From assembly GCF_033958435.1 (NCBI RefSeq), contig NC_134138.1:265895798-265959797 (forward strand): a DNA stretch of 64,000 nt. Direction: 5' to 3'. The notes under the pieces are model-generated. The model made no database searches. It worked only from the letters and a program-made list of their open reading frames with translations, and was not told the DNA's origin. The translations under genes and the position numbers were made by a program. The DNA is from Carettochelys insculpta. Its lineage: Eukaryota; Chordata; Testudines; Carettochelyidae. This document shows, piece by piece, positions 43,238 to 54,850 of this stretch; positions within the stretch are counted from its first letter, which is position 1; each line of letters begins with the position of its first letter.

Positions 43238-44859
43238 GTAAACAAGAATTAATGTAAATTCAGCAGAAGGCCTTCACAGACAAAGAGTTTTGTTATACAC
43301 CACACGTACAGTAAAGAGTTCATGTAAATATTGCATGCATTTGTTTTCCTGGGCAGCTTTCTTGTTACGTTTCTATTTCATGTTCAGTAATGTAAGACTC
43401 CGGGCTCATTTAGACTTCCATTTTCAAATTGAATAATTTTCTCTGGTGCCTAATCATTTGCTAATTCTCCTGTGTAATGTAATTTCTGTGCCCATATGCC
43501 AAGGCTGTACTTCCAGCACTGTGAGCTGTACTATATTTACTCAGTATTATGCATTTCAGAGATGAAACTTCTGAGATGTAATATCCATGAGGCCACAAAA
43601 TTACTGTCCTGGACAGATAAAAACAATAATCTGAGCTACAGATCCAATGAGGAAGAAAGGATACTTAAAACAAGCTCGTAAAAAAGTCAAAATGATGTAA
43701 TATGAACATTGAGTTAAAGAAGAAAAAATATTTTGTTTCCACTCTGAAACGTGACTTTATAAATATTATTTTGGGGGCTCTGTTTTCATTCTAGCACAGT
43801 GATCTTCAGATCAGATGTGTTTCAAGCTACAAGTAAAAACCGTGTTTCTTTTCCAGCTGCCAGGTGTGCAAACACTGATTTCTTTCTGTCTCACCCAGAA
43901 GAGTCAGGCAACCCCATTATTATCTGTTTATGCCTAAAGTGGCTTCCACAGACATAATCAACTACAACTTAGTAAACTGTTGTGTACATGATTTACAAAT
44001 CATAATAAAATCAAGCTCACTCAGCCATAGCTGTGTTAGCTTTGCAGGCCTAAGAGGAATATTTTTATCACTGAAGTAGAATTGAGTCTGCATACATATA
44101 CATAGCAGTTCTGTCTAAGATGTTTTTATGCCATCGCTTTTCAGAGTAGACCTATACTTGAAAGTCTCTTTAACCAGCTCAGCAGTATAGTACTAGCCAT
44201 AAATCCATCTCTTGGTTTTAGTGACTTTCTGAGCATGTAGGCACTGGAAGTAAGCAATGCACTTGACCCTGGTAAAAGTAAAATTATCTTGTTGTGCTCA
44301 ACAGAAACCCATTCAAATGACTGTGTGCAGTGGCATTGTCAAAATATGAAGGGAGCCTGATTCACTGCTCTTGAACTGTGATGCAGAATCTCAAGGGTGG
44401 TGATGAATGGCAGAGAAAATTGATGGATGTTTAAGGCGCTGAATGACCACGGAGACTCCTTTAGGCTCAGATAACGGTGATGAGTGTTGGCTAGGTAGAA
44501 GAATGGGGATATGTTTGTCAGACGTGTGGTTGGTGATGTCAGGGATCTGGGATCCTTGGAGCTGAGAGAACACTTACCACATTGTCACCACCATGTTGTA
44601 TCTTCACCATTAGCTGGACGTGCGTCCATCTTGTTGGTTTTAAATGCTCTTTCTAGTCTATTAACACTTCTCCTGAAAACTTTCCAGAAGAACTTAGCAA
44701 ACTGACCAATGTAGTTCTCTTCAGCTGGGCATGCTGTCTCTACATCATCCCCAGCAATTCTTCAGTAGTGAGATAGGAATTGGTCTTGAGTCTCAAATTC
44801 AGACCTTTAATCCCATCCACAATAACATGTTGTAGAACCATGAGACATCAGGGCCAATA
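43238..44859 (+). other. Intron after window exon 26, nothing recognised
   Basis: About 1.6 kb of AT-rich intron with no clear repeat; short frames are taken as chance. Confidence 0.6.
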
Positions 44860-45132
44860 AAGCTATGTCTGTGGCATAGCTTATTTTGAGTGGATTTGCA
44901 AATAGGGTATTTTGGCATGTGACGCTATCTGAACAGTGCTACATGCCAAAATAAAGCCCCATTTTGCGGTATCTCTGTACACCCCCTGCAATGAGGTTTA
45001 CAGGGATGCTGAAACAGTGTGCCCTTAATCTCGAAAACTGTGTCGTGACAATGGGTGTGTTGCATAGACACATGCAGCTATTTCAGGATACCTTTGTATC
45101 CCAATATAGCACCCACCATGTAGACATAGCTT
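44860..45132. mobile_element. Non-autonomous DNA element with AGCTATGTCT termini
   Basis: Left AAGCTATGTCTGTGGC and right GTAGACATAGCTT are inverted repeats. The interior contains the inverted pair TTTTGGCATGTGACGCTATC / AGTGCTACATGCCAAAATAA. Confidence 0.65.
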
Positions 45133-45606
45133 GAGAGAGAGAAATCATCAATTTGAGGTCGAAAATTCCTTTTAGTTTGGAAAACTTGATGTACTTTATG
45201 GCTATTTTGAAAATGCTTAGGAAGAGAAAAGTAGCTGCCTGATTACATGTGTAAAAATTTGTAATAAGGAATTAGTGATCTAAAAGTTTTATCCAGTGCT
45301 CAGTGTTTGTCACATTTCTCAAAATCAAGAGAAGTAGAATAGAAATGCAAAGCTGAGTGTAATGAGCAGGGCATAACTACTCAAATGAGTCTCCATTTCA
45401 AACTTCCACACTAAGCTAAAGTGGGATATTTCATTTAATTGATAAATAATAAGTTGTTACCTTAGAGATAAACTTAACTAATATTCTGTGGCCGCCTTCA
45501 TTACTGATGTCCGTCCTGCTCCAGTTTTCTTATTTGTTAGGTATAATTAGTGTCTATGGACTTTCTTTATTTTCTCATTATAATCTTTTTCCATGTGTTC
45601 ATGTAG

Positions 45607-45743
45607 GTGTGTGGGATAAAATCTTGGAGCCTGTTGCTTCTGTTAGAAAAGATTCCGAAATGCTACAGCTCTTTCCTGGGTATTTGAAGGGTGAAGACCT
45701 CTTTGGTTTGACAGTCTCTGCAGTGGCAAGAATTGCTGAATCA
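45607..45743 (+). CDS. KMT2C: KMT2C window exon 27, FYRC
   Basis: Residues 3272-3317, VWDKILEPVASVRKDSEMLQ and LKGEDLFGLTVSAVARIAES, the central part of FYRC. Acceptor CATGTAG, donor TCA|GTGAGT. Confidence 0.97.
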
Positions 45744-46913
45744 GTGAGTAATTGTCGCAACAGTTCTGGATTCTTTTTTCTAAATTCTTGTAAAACTTTA
45801 ATTAGAGTATCTCAGATGAAAATGATCCATTTATCATATAAATATTTGTGTAAATAAAAATAACAAACAGATTGACTCTTGGTTTATGATGGCTTTTGCC
45901 ACTATTAAACTGGCCATGGGGCCCTTGGAGTAGATACTTCTAAAATTCCACGAGGCACTATCAGCATCCCTTCCACCTGGGAGTTTACCAAGGGCCACCA
46001 CTCTCTGAAGAGTAGAGTGGCCAGAGAGATGATGATTTGGGCAGCTTCAGACAACAGGTCTATAGTCACCATGAGAAAACAAAAGTTACTGTCTCCCAAC
46101 CTGTCACCAGGGAGAATGGGCAGCTCGGGAAACCCAGCCTGCACTTCACCCAGGTAATTAATTCTGAACAAAGAGGTTCCGTTGGCTTTGCTAGAGTGTA
46201 ACTCTCTCTTGATTTGGAGTTCTTTTTTGTTCCACTGAGAACATGAGAGATTGTATCAAACAAATATGTGGCTTGCAACACACAGTTACAGGATCAATTA
46301 CACACAGAGCAGAAGGAAAACAGTAAGAATGTTTGAGAAAGTAAGATTTTTTTTCCCCTCAACCTTCTTACACATTACCCCCTTTTTCAGGGAAGAACCT
46401 GAAATCTAAGAGAAGTTTGAAAGCCAGAAGTTTGTGATTTCCAAAATCCAAAACAAAGCATTAAACTGAATAAAACAAAAAATTACATTTTGGAATTTCC
46501 CATGGAAAAGTCCAAATTTGCCATTAGAATTGAAATATCTTCATTCTGTGGCTTTATCCGTACTCCACACCCAAAAAACAGTGCATTACAAGGGAAGTGT
46601 CAGCCATTATATGGAAGCACTGGACCACTATATGCTTACTACATGTTCTTCAGAGAAAATTAGCTAGGTGGAAGAGGGAGTTTTGCTAAGACTCTGTGTA
46701 TCTTGCCATATTTGTGTATTTCCAAATTCATTAGTCTGATAAGAGTCAAAACCCAGCCTTTTGTCAACAAAATGCTACTGAAGATTCAACATGAGGCACA
46801 GTGTCAGGTCTCCAGTCTGAGCAACTGTGAGCACGTTGCCTGTTCCCAGTTTTAAAAGACAGCCTGTTGCGCACCTGCTTTGTGTTAACATGTGATTACT
46901 CTTTTTCTTACAG
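45744..46913 (+). other. Intron between window exons 27 and 28, nothing recognised
   Basis: AT-rich. 46430-46560 is A/T-patterned and may be a very old repeat. Confidence 0.55.
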
Positions 46914-47056
46914 CTTCCTGGGGTTGAGGCTTGTGAGAACTACACGTTCCGGTATGGCCGAAACCCCTTAATGGAACTTCCTCTTGCCATCAACCCCACG
47001 GGCTGTGCCCGTGCAGAGCCTAAAATGAGTACCCATGTCAAGAGGTTTGTGTTAAG
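46914..47056 (+). CDS. KMT2C: KMT2C window exon 28, end of FYRC and Win motif
   Basis: Residues 3318-3364. LPGVEACENYTFRYGRNPL ends FYRC. The Win motif follows as GCARAEPK, with its key arginine at residue 3350, the residue that inserts into WDR5 in MLL-family enzymes. Acceptor CTTACAG, donor TAAG|GTATTT. Confidence 0.97.
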
Positions 47057-47319
47057 GTATTTTGTTTTAACTTCACATAGTACAGCCCAGGGTTTATAGG
47101 CTGCCTAGGGTTATTTGTGCTTTTGTCTGCTGCTTACAAACCCTGTTGTCTTTGGCTGTGTATGTGCATGCCCAAATCAAAGAAACCGCTTTGTTGTCTA
47201 CGCTAGCTGGCTTAAGTGTATGTCTGAAAGATATTTAAAAAAAAATTAGCTTATGGTTTTATTCGGAGAAATCTTCAGTTTTTCTTGTATTTTTTCTGTT
47301 ACATGCCCAATTCCTACAG

Positions 47320-47488
47320 GCCTCACACCTTGAATAGCACCAGCACCTCAAAGTCATTTCAGAGCACAGTGACAGGAGAGTTAAATGCGCCTTACAGTAA
47401 ACAGTTTGTCCATTCCAAGTCCTCCCAGTATCGTAAAATGAAGACTGAATGGAAATCTAATGTGTATCTGGCTCGCTCTCGCATTCAG
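47320..47488 (+). CDS. KMT2C: KMT2C window exon 29, pre-SET linker
   Basis: Residues 3365-3421, with STSKSFQSTVTGELNAPYSK and ending VYLARSRIQ, which leads into SET. Acceptor CCTACAG|G, donor CAG|GTCAGT. Confidence 0.97.
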
Positions 47489-48440
47489 GTCAGTTACAAC
47501 CTATCTGTATTTTTGAGATTTTATCCCTAAATCCAATTCCCAGGGGTCTGTTGAGTCTAGTAAAATCTGAAGTGAATTTCCAGCATGTGTGATAATCACT
47601 TTCCTTCAATTGTTTGTAACAAAGATTTTTTAGTTAATTAACTGAAGCTCCAGCTTGTGCTGTTTAACTGGCTAGGCCTTCTTCACTCTTTTTCTCAAAG
47701 ATGTTTAGTAAAGAAACTAAAATATTTGGATTCTTTTCACTAGGAGCACTGGGAGGATCACCTGTATATCTGGTAACTAATTTTAGACCAAGCTACTTAA
47801 TTAGAGGATGGAGAACAAAAATAACGTGAGATGAGGATGTTGAGTAAAATACATTGTCATGTAAATACAATTAAATCATCAATTAATTGCCTTACACAGC
47901 TCTCCCAGGTGTCCAACTCCACTGAACATGTTGCCAAATCTGTACACCATGATCTATATGTATTTGCTGCATATTTGAGATTGGACTGTGGGGAAAATAT
48001 TTAAATGGCTAAAATGCCATAACACATTTGAATTCTTTGGTTCTAGGAAATAATCCTTTATTGTTCTAGGAATTTATAATCTCTGCATAAATCAGATAGT
48101 TCTGGATTGAGCAGCCTACTAGCATGTTACACTGTGAGATAAACAATTGCTGATCATTTTCTCTTATTTAAGTAAACAGGAAATTACATGCAGAAAACTG
48201 ATTTTGCACCATTAAAGTTATAGTATTAAAATCACAAAAAAAATCAGGAGATGCAGAAGTGAAGAAATCACAGAATATAATTGCTCAGTTAATTCTCTGT
48301 TTCAAACTTTAGAAGTTTCTATTAATTCAGGTGTGTTGCACACATACTCTGCTTTTCCTGTTTCCTGGATAAATATGTCACTTAATAGATCACTGTTGTT
48401 TATATTTCAAACTGTGTATTGTTAAACATATTGAGAGCAT
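47489..48440 (+). other. Intron before SET, left part, nothing recognised
   Basis: AT-rich intron up to the GT/GA microsatellite. Confidence 0.65.
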
Positions 48441-48441
48441 T

Positions 48442-48486
<45 letters not shown>
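48441..48486. repeat. (GT)n(GA)n microsatellite
   Basis: TTGTGTGTGTGTG runs straight into more than fifteen GA units in the intron before the first SET exon. Likely length-variable. Confidence 0.95.
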
Positions 48487-48491
<5 letters not shown>

Positions 48492-48680
48492 CCAAAGGTG
48501 GTGTTTGTGTATGTTGATATTTTTGTTCTTCAACTGTATCACTTCTTATCTTTCAGTAAGCATCCTTTCTGCATGTGTCAATAAAGCTTTTCTCCAGCTA
48601 GTTCTTTGGCTATGCCAAATAATCAAACATAAATATGCCTTGATTCTGAAGTTCTAAATCACACATTATTCCTTTTGTAG

Positions 48681-48797
48681 GGCCTGGGCTTATATGCTGC
48701 TAGAGACATTGAAAAGCACACCATGATCATTGAATATATTGGAACTATCATCCGTAATGAGGTAGCAAACAGGAAAGAGAAACTTTATGAATCTCAG
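48681..48797 (+). CDS. KMT2C: KMT2C window exon 30, SET domain start
   Basis: Residues 3422-3460. GLGLYAARDIEKH is the cofactor-binding GxG part of SET, followed by IIEYIGTIIRNEVANRKEK. Acceptor TTGTAG, donor CAG|GTATTG. Confidence 0.98.
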
Positions 48798-48954
48798 GTA
48801 TTGTGTATAACTGTTATTTATTTACTCTTCCTTTCCTTGCCAGCTGTTCACGCAACAAAATGAGATGTGTTGTCAGCATTTTAAGACTTCCATTCTGAGG
48901 AAGCTGAGTCAAAGTACTCTTGTGAATGTGGATGAATGTGTGAATTCTGGGAGG

Positions 48955-49090
48955 AGTGTTGTGTCTAGTGGTCATAACAGGGAACTGGGAATCGGGACTC
49001 CTGGATTCACCGATATCAAGGCTAGAGGGGCAGTTGTGATCTTTTGAGTCTGGCCTCCTGTAGAGCACAGACCATAGAAGCTAGCCAAAG
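48955..49090. repeat. MIR-like / old repeat remnant
   Basis: GGGAACTGGGAATCGGGACT then CCTGGATTCA resembles a MIR core. The adjoining AGTCTGGCCTCCTGTAGAGC resembles another old repeat. Confidence 0.4.
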
Positions 49091-49695
49091 ACCGTTTCAA
49101 TCCATTGACTTCTCAGTTCTAGACTTTTGCTGTGCTGTTTTGCTTTTGATTTTGTTCATCATCTACCACAGGCTCACTGCATGACTTTGTGATTAGACCT
49201 TTACAATGCCTTTTGTTCATCTTACCAAATATATTATACCCCAGGGATTCTGGTAGGACGTAGATTCCACAGTTGCACAAGCACAGAGAAGTCATGGCCT
49301 CAGTTTTTAGGGAGCACTTTTTAATTAAGGCTTAACCGCTTTGTGCAGTGAAGGGGGGTGGGGGCGGTGTTTGCATTGGTGGAGGGATTTGGGAGTGTAT
49401 GCAAAAGGTGGTATACAAATCATATTACGATATGACTTGTGGGATATTAAATCAAAGTAGTTCTCTCATGTGTTTATATCCCATGCATTCCTCATACGTA
49501 GCGGAGTTAATGAGAGTATCCCATTTTCATATAGTAAATTTAAATATATGAATCAGTGCCTCTTTAGTGAGCCAATGGGCTGTGTCTAATTGTGAATGTG
49601 GAAGATTTCTTGAAGATGGCCCACTTAACTGCATTGTTTTAATCATTGATTTGCTTGTAAAATCTACAGTGCCTTTTCTCCCCACTATCTTTCAG
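49091..49695 (+). other. Intron within the SET domain, nothing recognised
   Basis: Sequence between the old repeat remnant and exon 31; no feature that I can name. Confidence 0.6.
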
Positions 49696-49769
49696 AATCG
49701 TGGCGTGTACATGTTTCGCATTGACAATGATCATGTCATTGATGCTACATTGACAGGAGGTCCTGCAAG
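49696..49769 (+). CDS. KMT2C: KMT2C window exon 31, SET domain
   Basis: Residues 3461-3484 plus two bases: NRGVYMFRIDNDHVIDATLT and onward. The human sequence has methionine where this copy has isoleucine after FR. Acceptor TTTCAG, donor CAAG|GTAGGT. Confidence 0.98.
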
Positions 49770-50164
49770 GTAGGTGGCTGTACAGAGAGCTGTGATCTCA
49801 CGTTTGGAAATTAGCCATGTTCCTTTGGCTGGCTTTTGGTGAGGAATTCCATTTTGTGCTTTTTTTCAATGGCCTTATTCTCTAAACTGGTGAATTCAGT
49901 TTTCACGCTAAGCCCCTGAAGCAATGACATCTTTCTCATTAACTCTCTATAGTCTTGATTAACTGTTGCATGGCAGATGTGCAGCAATAGGAAAAGAAAT
50001 GTAATTGTTTTAACATTTTTCTTGGCAAAGAAACAAGTGCTGGGCAACGTAATTTTAGGTGGAAAAATCTGTTCCTGTTGACGCTGAAGTCACTCGGTTT
50101 AATTTAAATTCGTGTCCAGTTACGTGACTTAAAAATTACATTTTGAAAACTTTCATTTTTGTAG

Positions 50165-50273
50165 GTATATTAACCATTCGTGTGCACCTAACTGCGTGGC
50201 TGAGGTGGTGACTTTTGAGAGAGGACACAAGATTATCATCAGCTCCAACAGGAGAATTCAGAAGGGGGAGGAG
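50165..50273 (+). CDS. KMT2C: KMT2C window exon 32, SET catalytic motif
   Basis: Residues 3485-3521. RYINHSCAPNCVAEVV contains the NHSC motif (residues 3488-3491), part of the S-adenosylmethionine-binding and catalytic pseudoknot. It ends RRIQKGEE. Acceptor TTTGTAG, donor GAG|GTACCT. Confidence 0.98.
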
Positions 50274-50572
50274 GTACCTTACTCATTTTCTTGGATTTGG
50301 TTGTTCCCGTTATTTTTGTTTTTTTCCAAAATGATTCATGTATATTGTACTATCATTGGCACAGGTGACTTGGAATTACTCAAACCTGGGATGGATCCTG
50401 GTGCCCAACATTTCCCATCCCCTTCCTTAATATAAACAATTGAAGTTCCCAGAAAGCTATAGTGTGCTAGCTAGTGTAGCGTGTATAGTTATAGAATGAT
50501 TGATGCAAAGAAAGATACATGAAGAACCAGACGAGACATTTCATAACCACCCTCTCAACATTTTTCTTCCAG

Positions 50573-50665
50573 CTTTGCTATGACTATAAATTTGATTTTG
50601 AAGATGACCAGCACAAGATCCCATGTCACTGTGGAGCAGTAAACTGCCGAAAATGGATGAACTAG
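50573..50665 (+). CDS. KMT2C: KMT2C window exon 33, last coding exon with post-SET
   Basis: Residues 3522-3551 and the stop TAG at 50663-50665. It begins LCYDYKFDFEDD, completing the ELxYDY motif whose tyrosines line the active site. It ends with the zinc-binding post-SET CHCGAVNCRKWMN, whose cysteines are at 3539, 3541 and 3546. Acceptor CTTCCAG. The end matches the known C-terminus exactly, so the gene is complete at this end. Confidence 0.98.
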   Translation, partial: LCYDYKFDFEDDQHKIPCHCGAVNCRKWMN

Positions 50666-52314
50666 AATGCATTCCTTGCTGTCTTTTGAGGGCTGCTTGT
50701 CCCTAAGAAGAAGTGACTTACATTTTGATTTTGTCGACTGAAAATTCTTACCTTCCTGGGGGTGGGTGTGGAATAAAATCACTTCTGGAAGTTTCAGTTT
50801 CTATTCACGTGTAAAACAAGCACCAGAAACAAGCCGGCAAAATCCGAAGCTGTTGAACTTCCCAGATCCTTGGAGGTTAAACTGAACTACAGAATGGTCC
50901 AGCACTTTTGTTTTTTGAGCTCACTACAGAGAAACTGTTTAATTTGGGCAAAGAACCGATGGCTGACCTGCTGGAGGGCAGGTGGGCCTATATGAATGTA
51001 AGACTGAAATCACCAGCGAAAGGGAGAAGTCCAAAGTGCTGGCCACAGCCTTATTTGTAAAGGGGCAGGCCCTCTAATTAAAGAAATTTTTAAATAAAAG
51101 TAGACACCACTGAACAAGGAATGTACTGAAATGACTTCCTTAGGGATAGAGCTAAGGGAAAAATAACTTGCACTAAAATACATTTAAAATACTTGATTCC
51201 ATGAGTCAGTTTATTGTAGTTTTTGATTTCTGTAAAATAAGAGAAACTTTTTGTATTTATTATTGAATAAGTGAATGAAGCTATTTTTTAAAAAAAAAGT
51301 TAGAAGAAAGCCAAGCTGCTGCTGTTACCTGCAGAACTAACAAACCCTGTTACTTTGTACAAAAGTGTAAATATTTTGAGAAAAAAATACAGTATAAAAA
51401 TAGATATTGACCAAATGCTACCAGACTCTGCAGCAGTTCGGGTGCTTATTATAAAATGTCAATAGGGATGTTACAATATGATCTCATGTATTACTAACCA
51501 TGCCATTACAATTATCATGGAATAACCAAAATCTCAATTTAAAAAGAGGATTTTTTTTAAATGTTTAAAGCTGGCTCAGCTGTGGTCTACAGTACCTTTT
51601 TTTTTTTTGTGTGTGTGTGGGTTTTTTGTTTTTTGTTTTTTTTTTAAAGTAAACTTTAAGCCTGGTAGAAGGCATGTATATTACAAATATGACTTTTATA
51701 GATGCTTGGGTAAGTTAGACTGATTTTATTTTATTTTATTTGTATTATATTGTTGCATCCCTATTTCTTAAGTCAGGTTTTTTTGTGCTTACAATTTGTG
51801 ATAACTGTGAATAACTGATAAAACCACCCAAAACAGAGGCTGAACGTTGTTTCTTCTGCAGAAAAAGTAGTCACAATTAGGTGACCGTTCAGCGTACACT
51901 AAATCATGTAAACAGAATAGGATCATGTAGTGGAAGCTTAAATCTAATATGATAGCCTTCTTTAAAATTAAAAACCAGGAAAAAATTAGATGTAATTGTG
52001 CTTGCAGCTGCAGGACTCTGGCAATAGGGTTTTGGAAGATGTAATTTAAAAATGTGTTTGTATGGATTGTTTTTGTTTACATTTCTTTAAAAAATACTGT
52101 TTTGTGTTTGCTTGTAGAAACTTAATCAGCATTTTGAACCAGGTTAGCTTTTTATTTTGTACTTAAAATTCTGGTACTGACACTTCACAGATTAAATATA
52201 AAAAATGAAGTTTTTTTGTGTGCACAAATAAAGTGGACTGTAAACTGTTGGTATATTCAGTAATACAGTTCTGAACTTGTAATGTATATGGCATGATGTA
52301 TTTTTATCTTACAG

Positions 52315-52320
52315 AATAAA
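52315..52320 (+). promoter_or_regulatory. KMT2C: Possible proximal KMT2C polyadenylation signal AATAAA
   Basis: Canonical hexamer followed by T-rich sequence. Another copy lies at 52227-52232. Either could give a shorter 3' UTR. Confidence 0.4.
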
Positions 52321-52558
52321 TCAATTGTATATATTTTTCTCTTGATAAATAGCTGTATGAAATTGTTTCTTGAATATTTTTCTTCTCTTGTACAATATTC
52401 CAACATCCTACCAGTATTTGTCCTACAGTTTTTTTCTGTTCTGTATAATAGTATCTAATGTTGGCAAAAAAGAAAAAAAGAAAAAAAATTTTTGAAGTAT
52501 ACAGAGTGTTATGGGTTTTGGAATTTGTGAAAACAGATTTAGAAGATCAGCATTTACA

Positions 52559-52564
52559 AATAAA
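52559..52564 (+). promoter_or_regulatory. KMT2C: Probable distal KMT2C polyadenylation signal AATAAA
   Basis: Canonical hexamer, followed within about 35 bases by TGATGTTTTCGTTTTG and then TTTGTTCTCTG, a typical T/GT-rich downstream element. Confidence 0.6.
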
Positions 52565-54532
52565 AATATTTTACATCTATAAATGATGTTTTCGTTTTGA
52601 AGCCTTTGTTCTCTGTTTATTCTAGTGTCATCTCATCTGTTTCTACCACTGAGCTTCACGACTGTTAGTGGACACAGCTCCAGCATCCCTCTAAGCCCAG
52701 CTGCATCCTGAATTGTCTACTGCAAAGCCACGCGCTATACCTGCGACACCTGCAGATCTTGGCATTTGAAGTTCAGGGTACTGAGCTTCAGCTCAAAAGG
52801 GCAAAGCATTGCCTCCAACCAGAAGAAAGGAGTCTGCAAGAGATGCCCAGGGAAGAGCCAACCATCCTACACTAGTTAGTGCCTAAGTGGCTACTGCTTC
52901 ACTTCAAGGCCTCCAGCACCCCTTCCCATAAAGTGTCAGGACGTGAGCCTCTTCATCTTCATTTTACACACACACACAAAGGTTTTCAGGGCCCAACATT
53001 TAGTTGCTGAGACGTGGAAGCAAAAAGAATGTGGAGAAGCTTTTTGGTTCACCTCTTCTTCCTCAGTGATACAATGCAGCTTCCTCCGTGCATCCAGCCT
53101 TACTGGTCATCAGAGAACCATTACTCCACCCATGTTGTGTCACTAAGCATTTGGGATGAGCCCAATTCCCAGTGGGTGCATAGCAACCAACCAGCCCAGG
53201 CTTTTTACCTGGTTCTGGTGAAACATCAGTGTCGCAGAACCCTGGGACATGTGGTCACCTGAACTTGAGCTGTAGTTCCACTGCACTGCTGTGAGCCTCC
53301 ACAACCAGCTGCTTCTCCCTGCTCTCTTGATGTGTGAGTTACCTCTCTTCTGTTCAGCAGAGCTGCAAAACTGTGTCTCTGGTAACAGCTGAAAAGCAGA
53401 AGACAGAAGAGGCCCTTTCTGATGCAGTTTCTCTCCTCAGCATGAAAGCATCCCAGAGGTGCTTCAGACAGCTTTTCCCGTGTCTCAGGAGGCAAGGTGC
53501 GTCCTTGCTGCCACAAGCACCAACCCTCTCTCCCCGATTGAGTGGCATCGGACAGGTGTGTAGGACCTCAAATCACACCCAGACCCCCAACCGTGGCTGG
53601 CTTGCCCAGGAGCGGGAGGAGTCCCACACAGATGAGAGCCACACTCAGCCTGTTCAGGAGGAGGTCTTACAAATGCCAGAGACACCAGGTCCCAGGCAGG
53701 TAAAATGAAGAGCCATCCCTCCCTTCTCCCCCAGCAGCATTTTGTAGGGTTAGTCAGCAAGCGGTGTAAAAAGCAGCATTTGAATCCTTCCTCCTTTGTC
53801 CTTCCCACCTTGGTAAAGTGGCTGTGGAGATTATCTGTATGCGGTTGCCTTGCTCTTGCTGTACCCTGGTATGCAGTGTAATGCACATTGTGCCTTTCTG
53901 GCTTTCAGCTCAAGGACCTAGGGAAAGGGGCTTCAATTTCAGGCTGCCACGGAATGGAAATTGTCTTTATCTAGTTTTCCACCTGTTAATCTTGGCTTTG
54001 CCAGGGACTGACGTGTGGGAAAGGGATCTCCCCTTCCCCACCCCCAAGTAGGCCGGCTTCCCTTGAAAATGCAAGGAGCAATTGAGGCAGTCTGTGACCA
54101 GCACGGAAGCAGCTGAGGACTCCATTTCTCACACTGTTGTAGGGAGGTCAGTGAAATCCCTTCCTATGTTCAGAATGATTCCTGATGTTCTCAGTGAAGC
54201 CCCAAGTGATACAGGGGCCCTCCGAATGTACTGACGAGGTGCAAGCCAGCCAGAGCTGGGTGCATATGTGTTGTACATGAGTGCTTGTGTCGACATTTCC
54301 ACACTTCTAGGGGCACCTAGCAAGCCAGGCCCACCTCCAAGGTATTTGTATCAGCACCTCTATTCGACTGCATGCTGCCTCCCTCCTGTAAAAACCCTGT
54401 ACACACCATCACAGATAAAATCTCTATGAAAACAAAGAAACGTCCTACCTTTTGGGTCCGTAAGGCTGATGCAGCAGCAGCTCCCTAGCAGAAGACAAGC
54501 AAAGGACTTTCCTTCCAGAAGATCCAACAGTC

Positions 54533-54850
54533 GGTGGATTCTCAACCTTTTTCATTCTGAGCCCTGACTCCCTGCCCCCACCCCCACCCCAAACTTCCTA
54601 TAAAAATTTTCTGGCTCACCCGTGGCACCACAGCCGTTTCTTAGTTAAAAGTCAGGGCTGGCATCAGAGAGCAGTAAGTGGAGCAATTGCTCAGGGCCCC
54701 GCACCACAGGGAAACACGTTGCTCCAGTTTCAGCCCCAGGAAGGAGGACTCAGGATTCAGCTTTCGGCCTTCGGTTCTCTGATTTACTTCAGTGGATGCC
54801 CTGGAAGCTTTTCTCAGCGCCCGGAGAGCCCTGGTCCCGATGAGACTTCT
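54533..54850. mobile_element. hAT-like remnant
   Basis: TGGATTCTCAACCTTTTTCA at the left is a hAT-type end (GGTTCTCAACC-like). AAAAGTCAGGGCTGGCATC and GCAATTGCTCAGGGCCCCGC follow, which I recall from a turtle repeat. The right end is not clear. Confidence 0.5.

Larger units (their letters stand above)
853..52585 (+). other. KMT2C: KMT2C (MLL3) gene, 3' part: 33 coding exons plus 3' UTR
   Basis: KMT2C is the catalytic subunit of a COMPASS-like nuclear complex that monomethylates histone H3 lysine 4, mainly at enhancers, with WDR5, RBBP5, ASH2L, DPY30, UTX and PTIP (family knowledge). The exons give one continuous reading frame of 3552 codons including the stop, and every junction is GT-AG. 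Ordered domains: HMG box (about residues 243-300), DPY/TPRP repeats (about 475-885), acidic block (about 1270-1360), LxxLL motifs (1630-1634 and 2353-2357), basic clusters (about 2176-2190 and 2425-2455), extended PHD finger (about 3030-3147), FYRN/FYRC (about 3187-3335), Win motif (about 3347-3354), SET (from about 3418) and post-SET (3539-3551). The paralogue KMT2D is the alternative, but the HMG neighbourhood, the repeat region and the GALNT11 neighbour all fit KMT2C. The gene begins left of the window. I see no frameshift or premature stop in any exon, so the copy looks functional. Confidence 0.97.
50666..52585 (+). other. KMT2C: KMT2C 3' untranslated region
   Basis: About 1.9 kb of AT-rich, non-coding sequence after the stop, with T-rich and TG-rich runs near 51595-51650. 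AATAAA signals occur at 52227, 52315 and 52559. The last is followed by a T/GT-rich stretch, so I take it as the main end. Use of the earlier signals cannot be judged from sequence. Confidence 0.75.

Noticed and set aside
53334..53886. A small gene between KMT2C and GALNT11 (frames of 124 and 133 codons)
   Set aside because: They overlap on opposite strands and show no family resemblance; likely chance frames in GC-moderate sequence.
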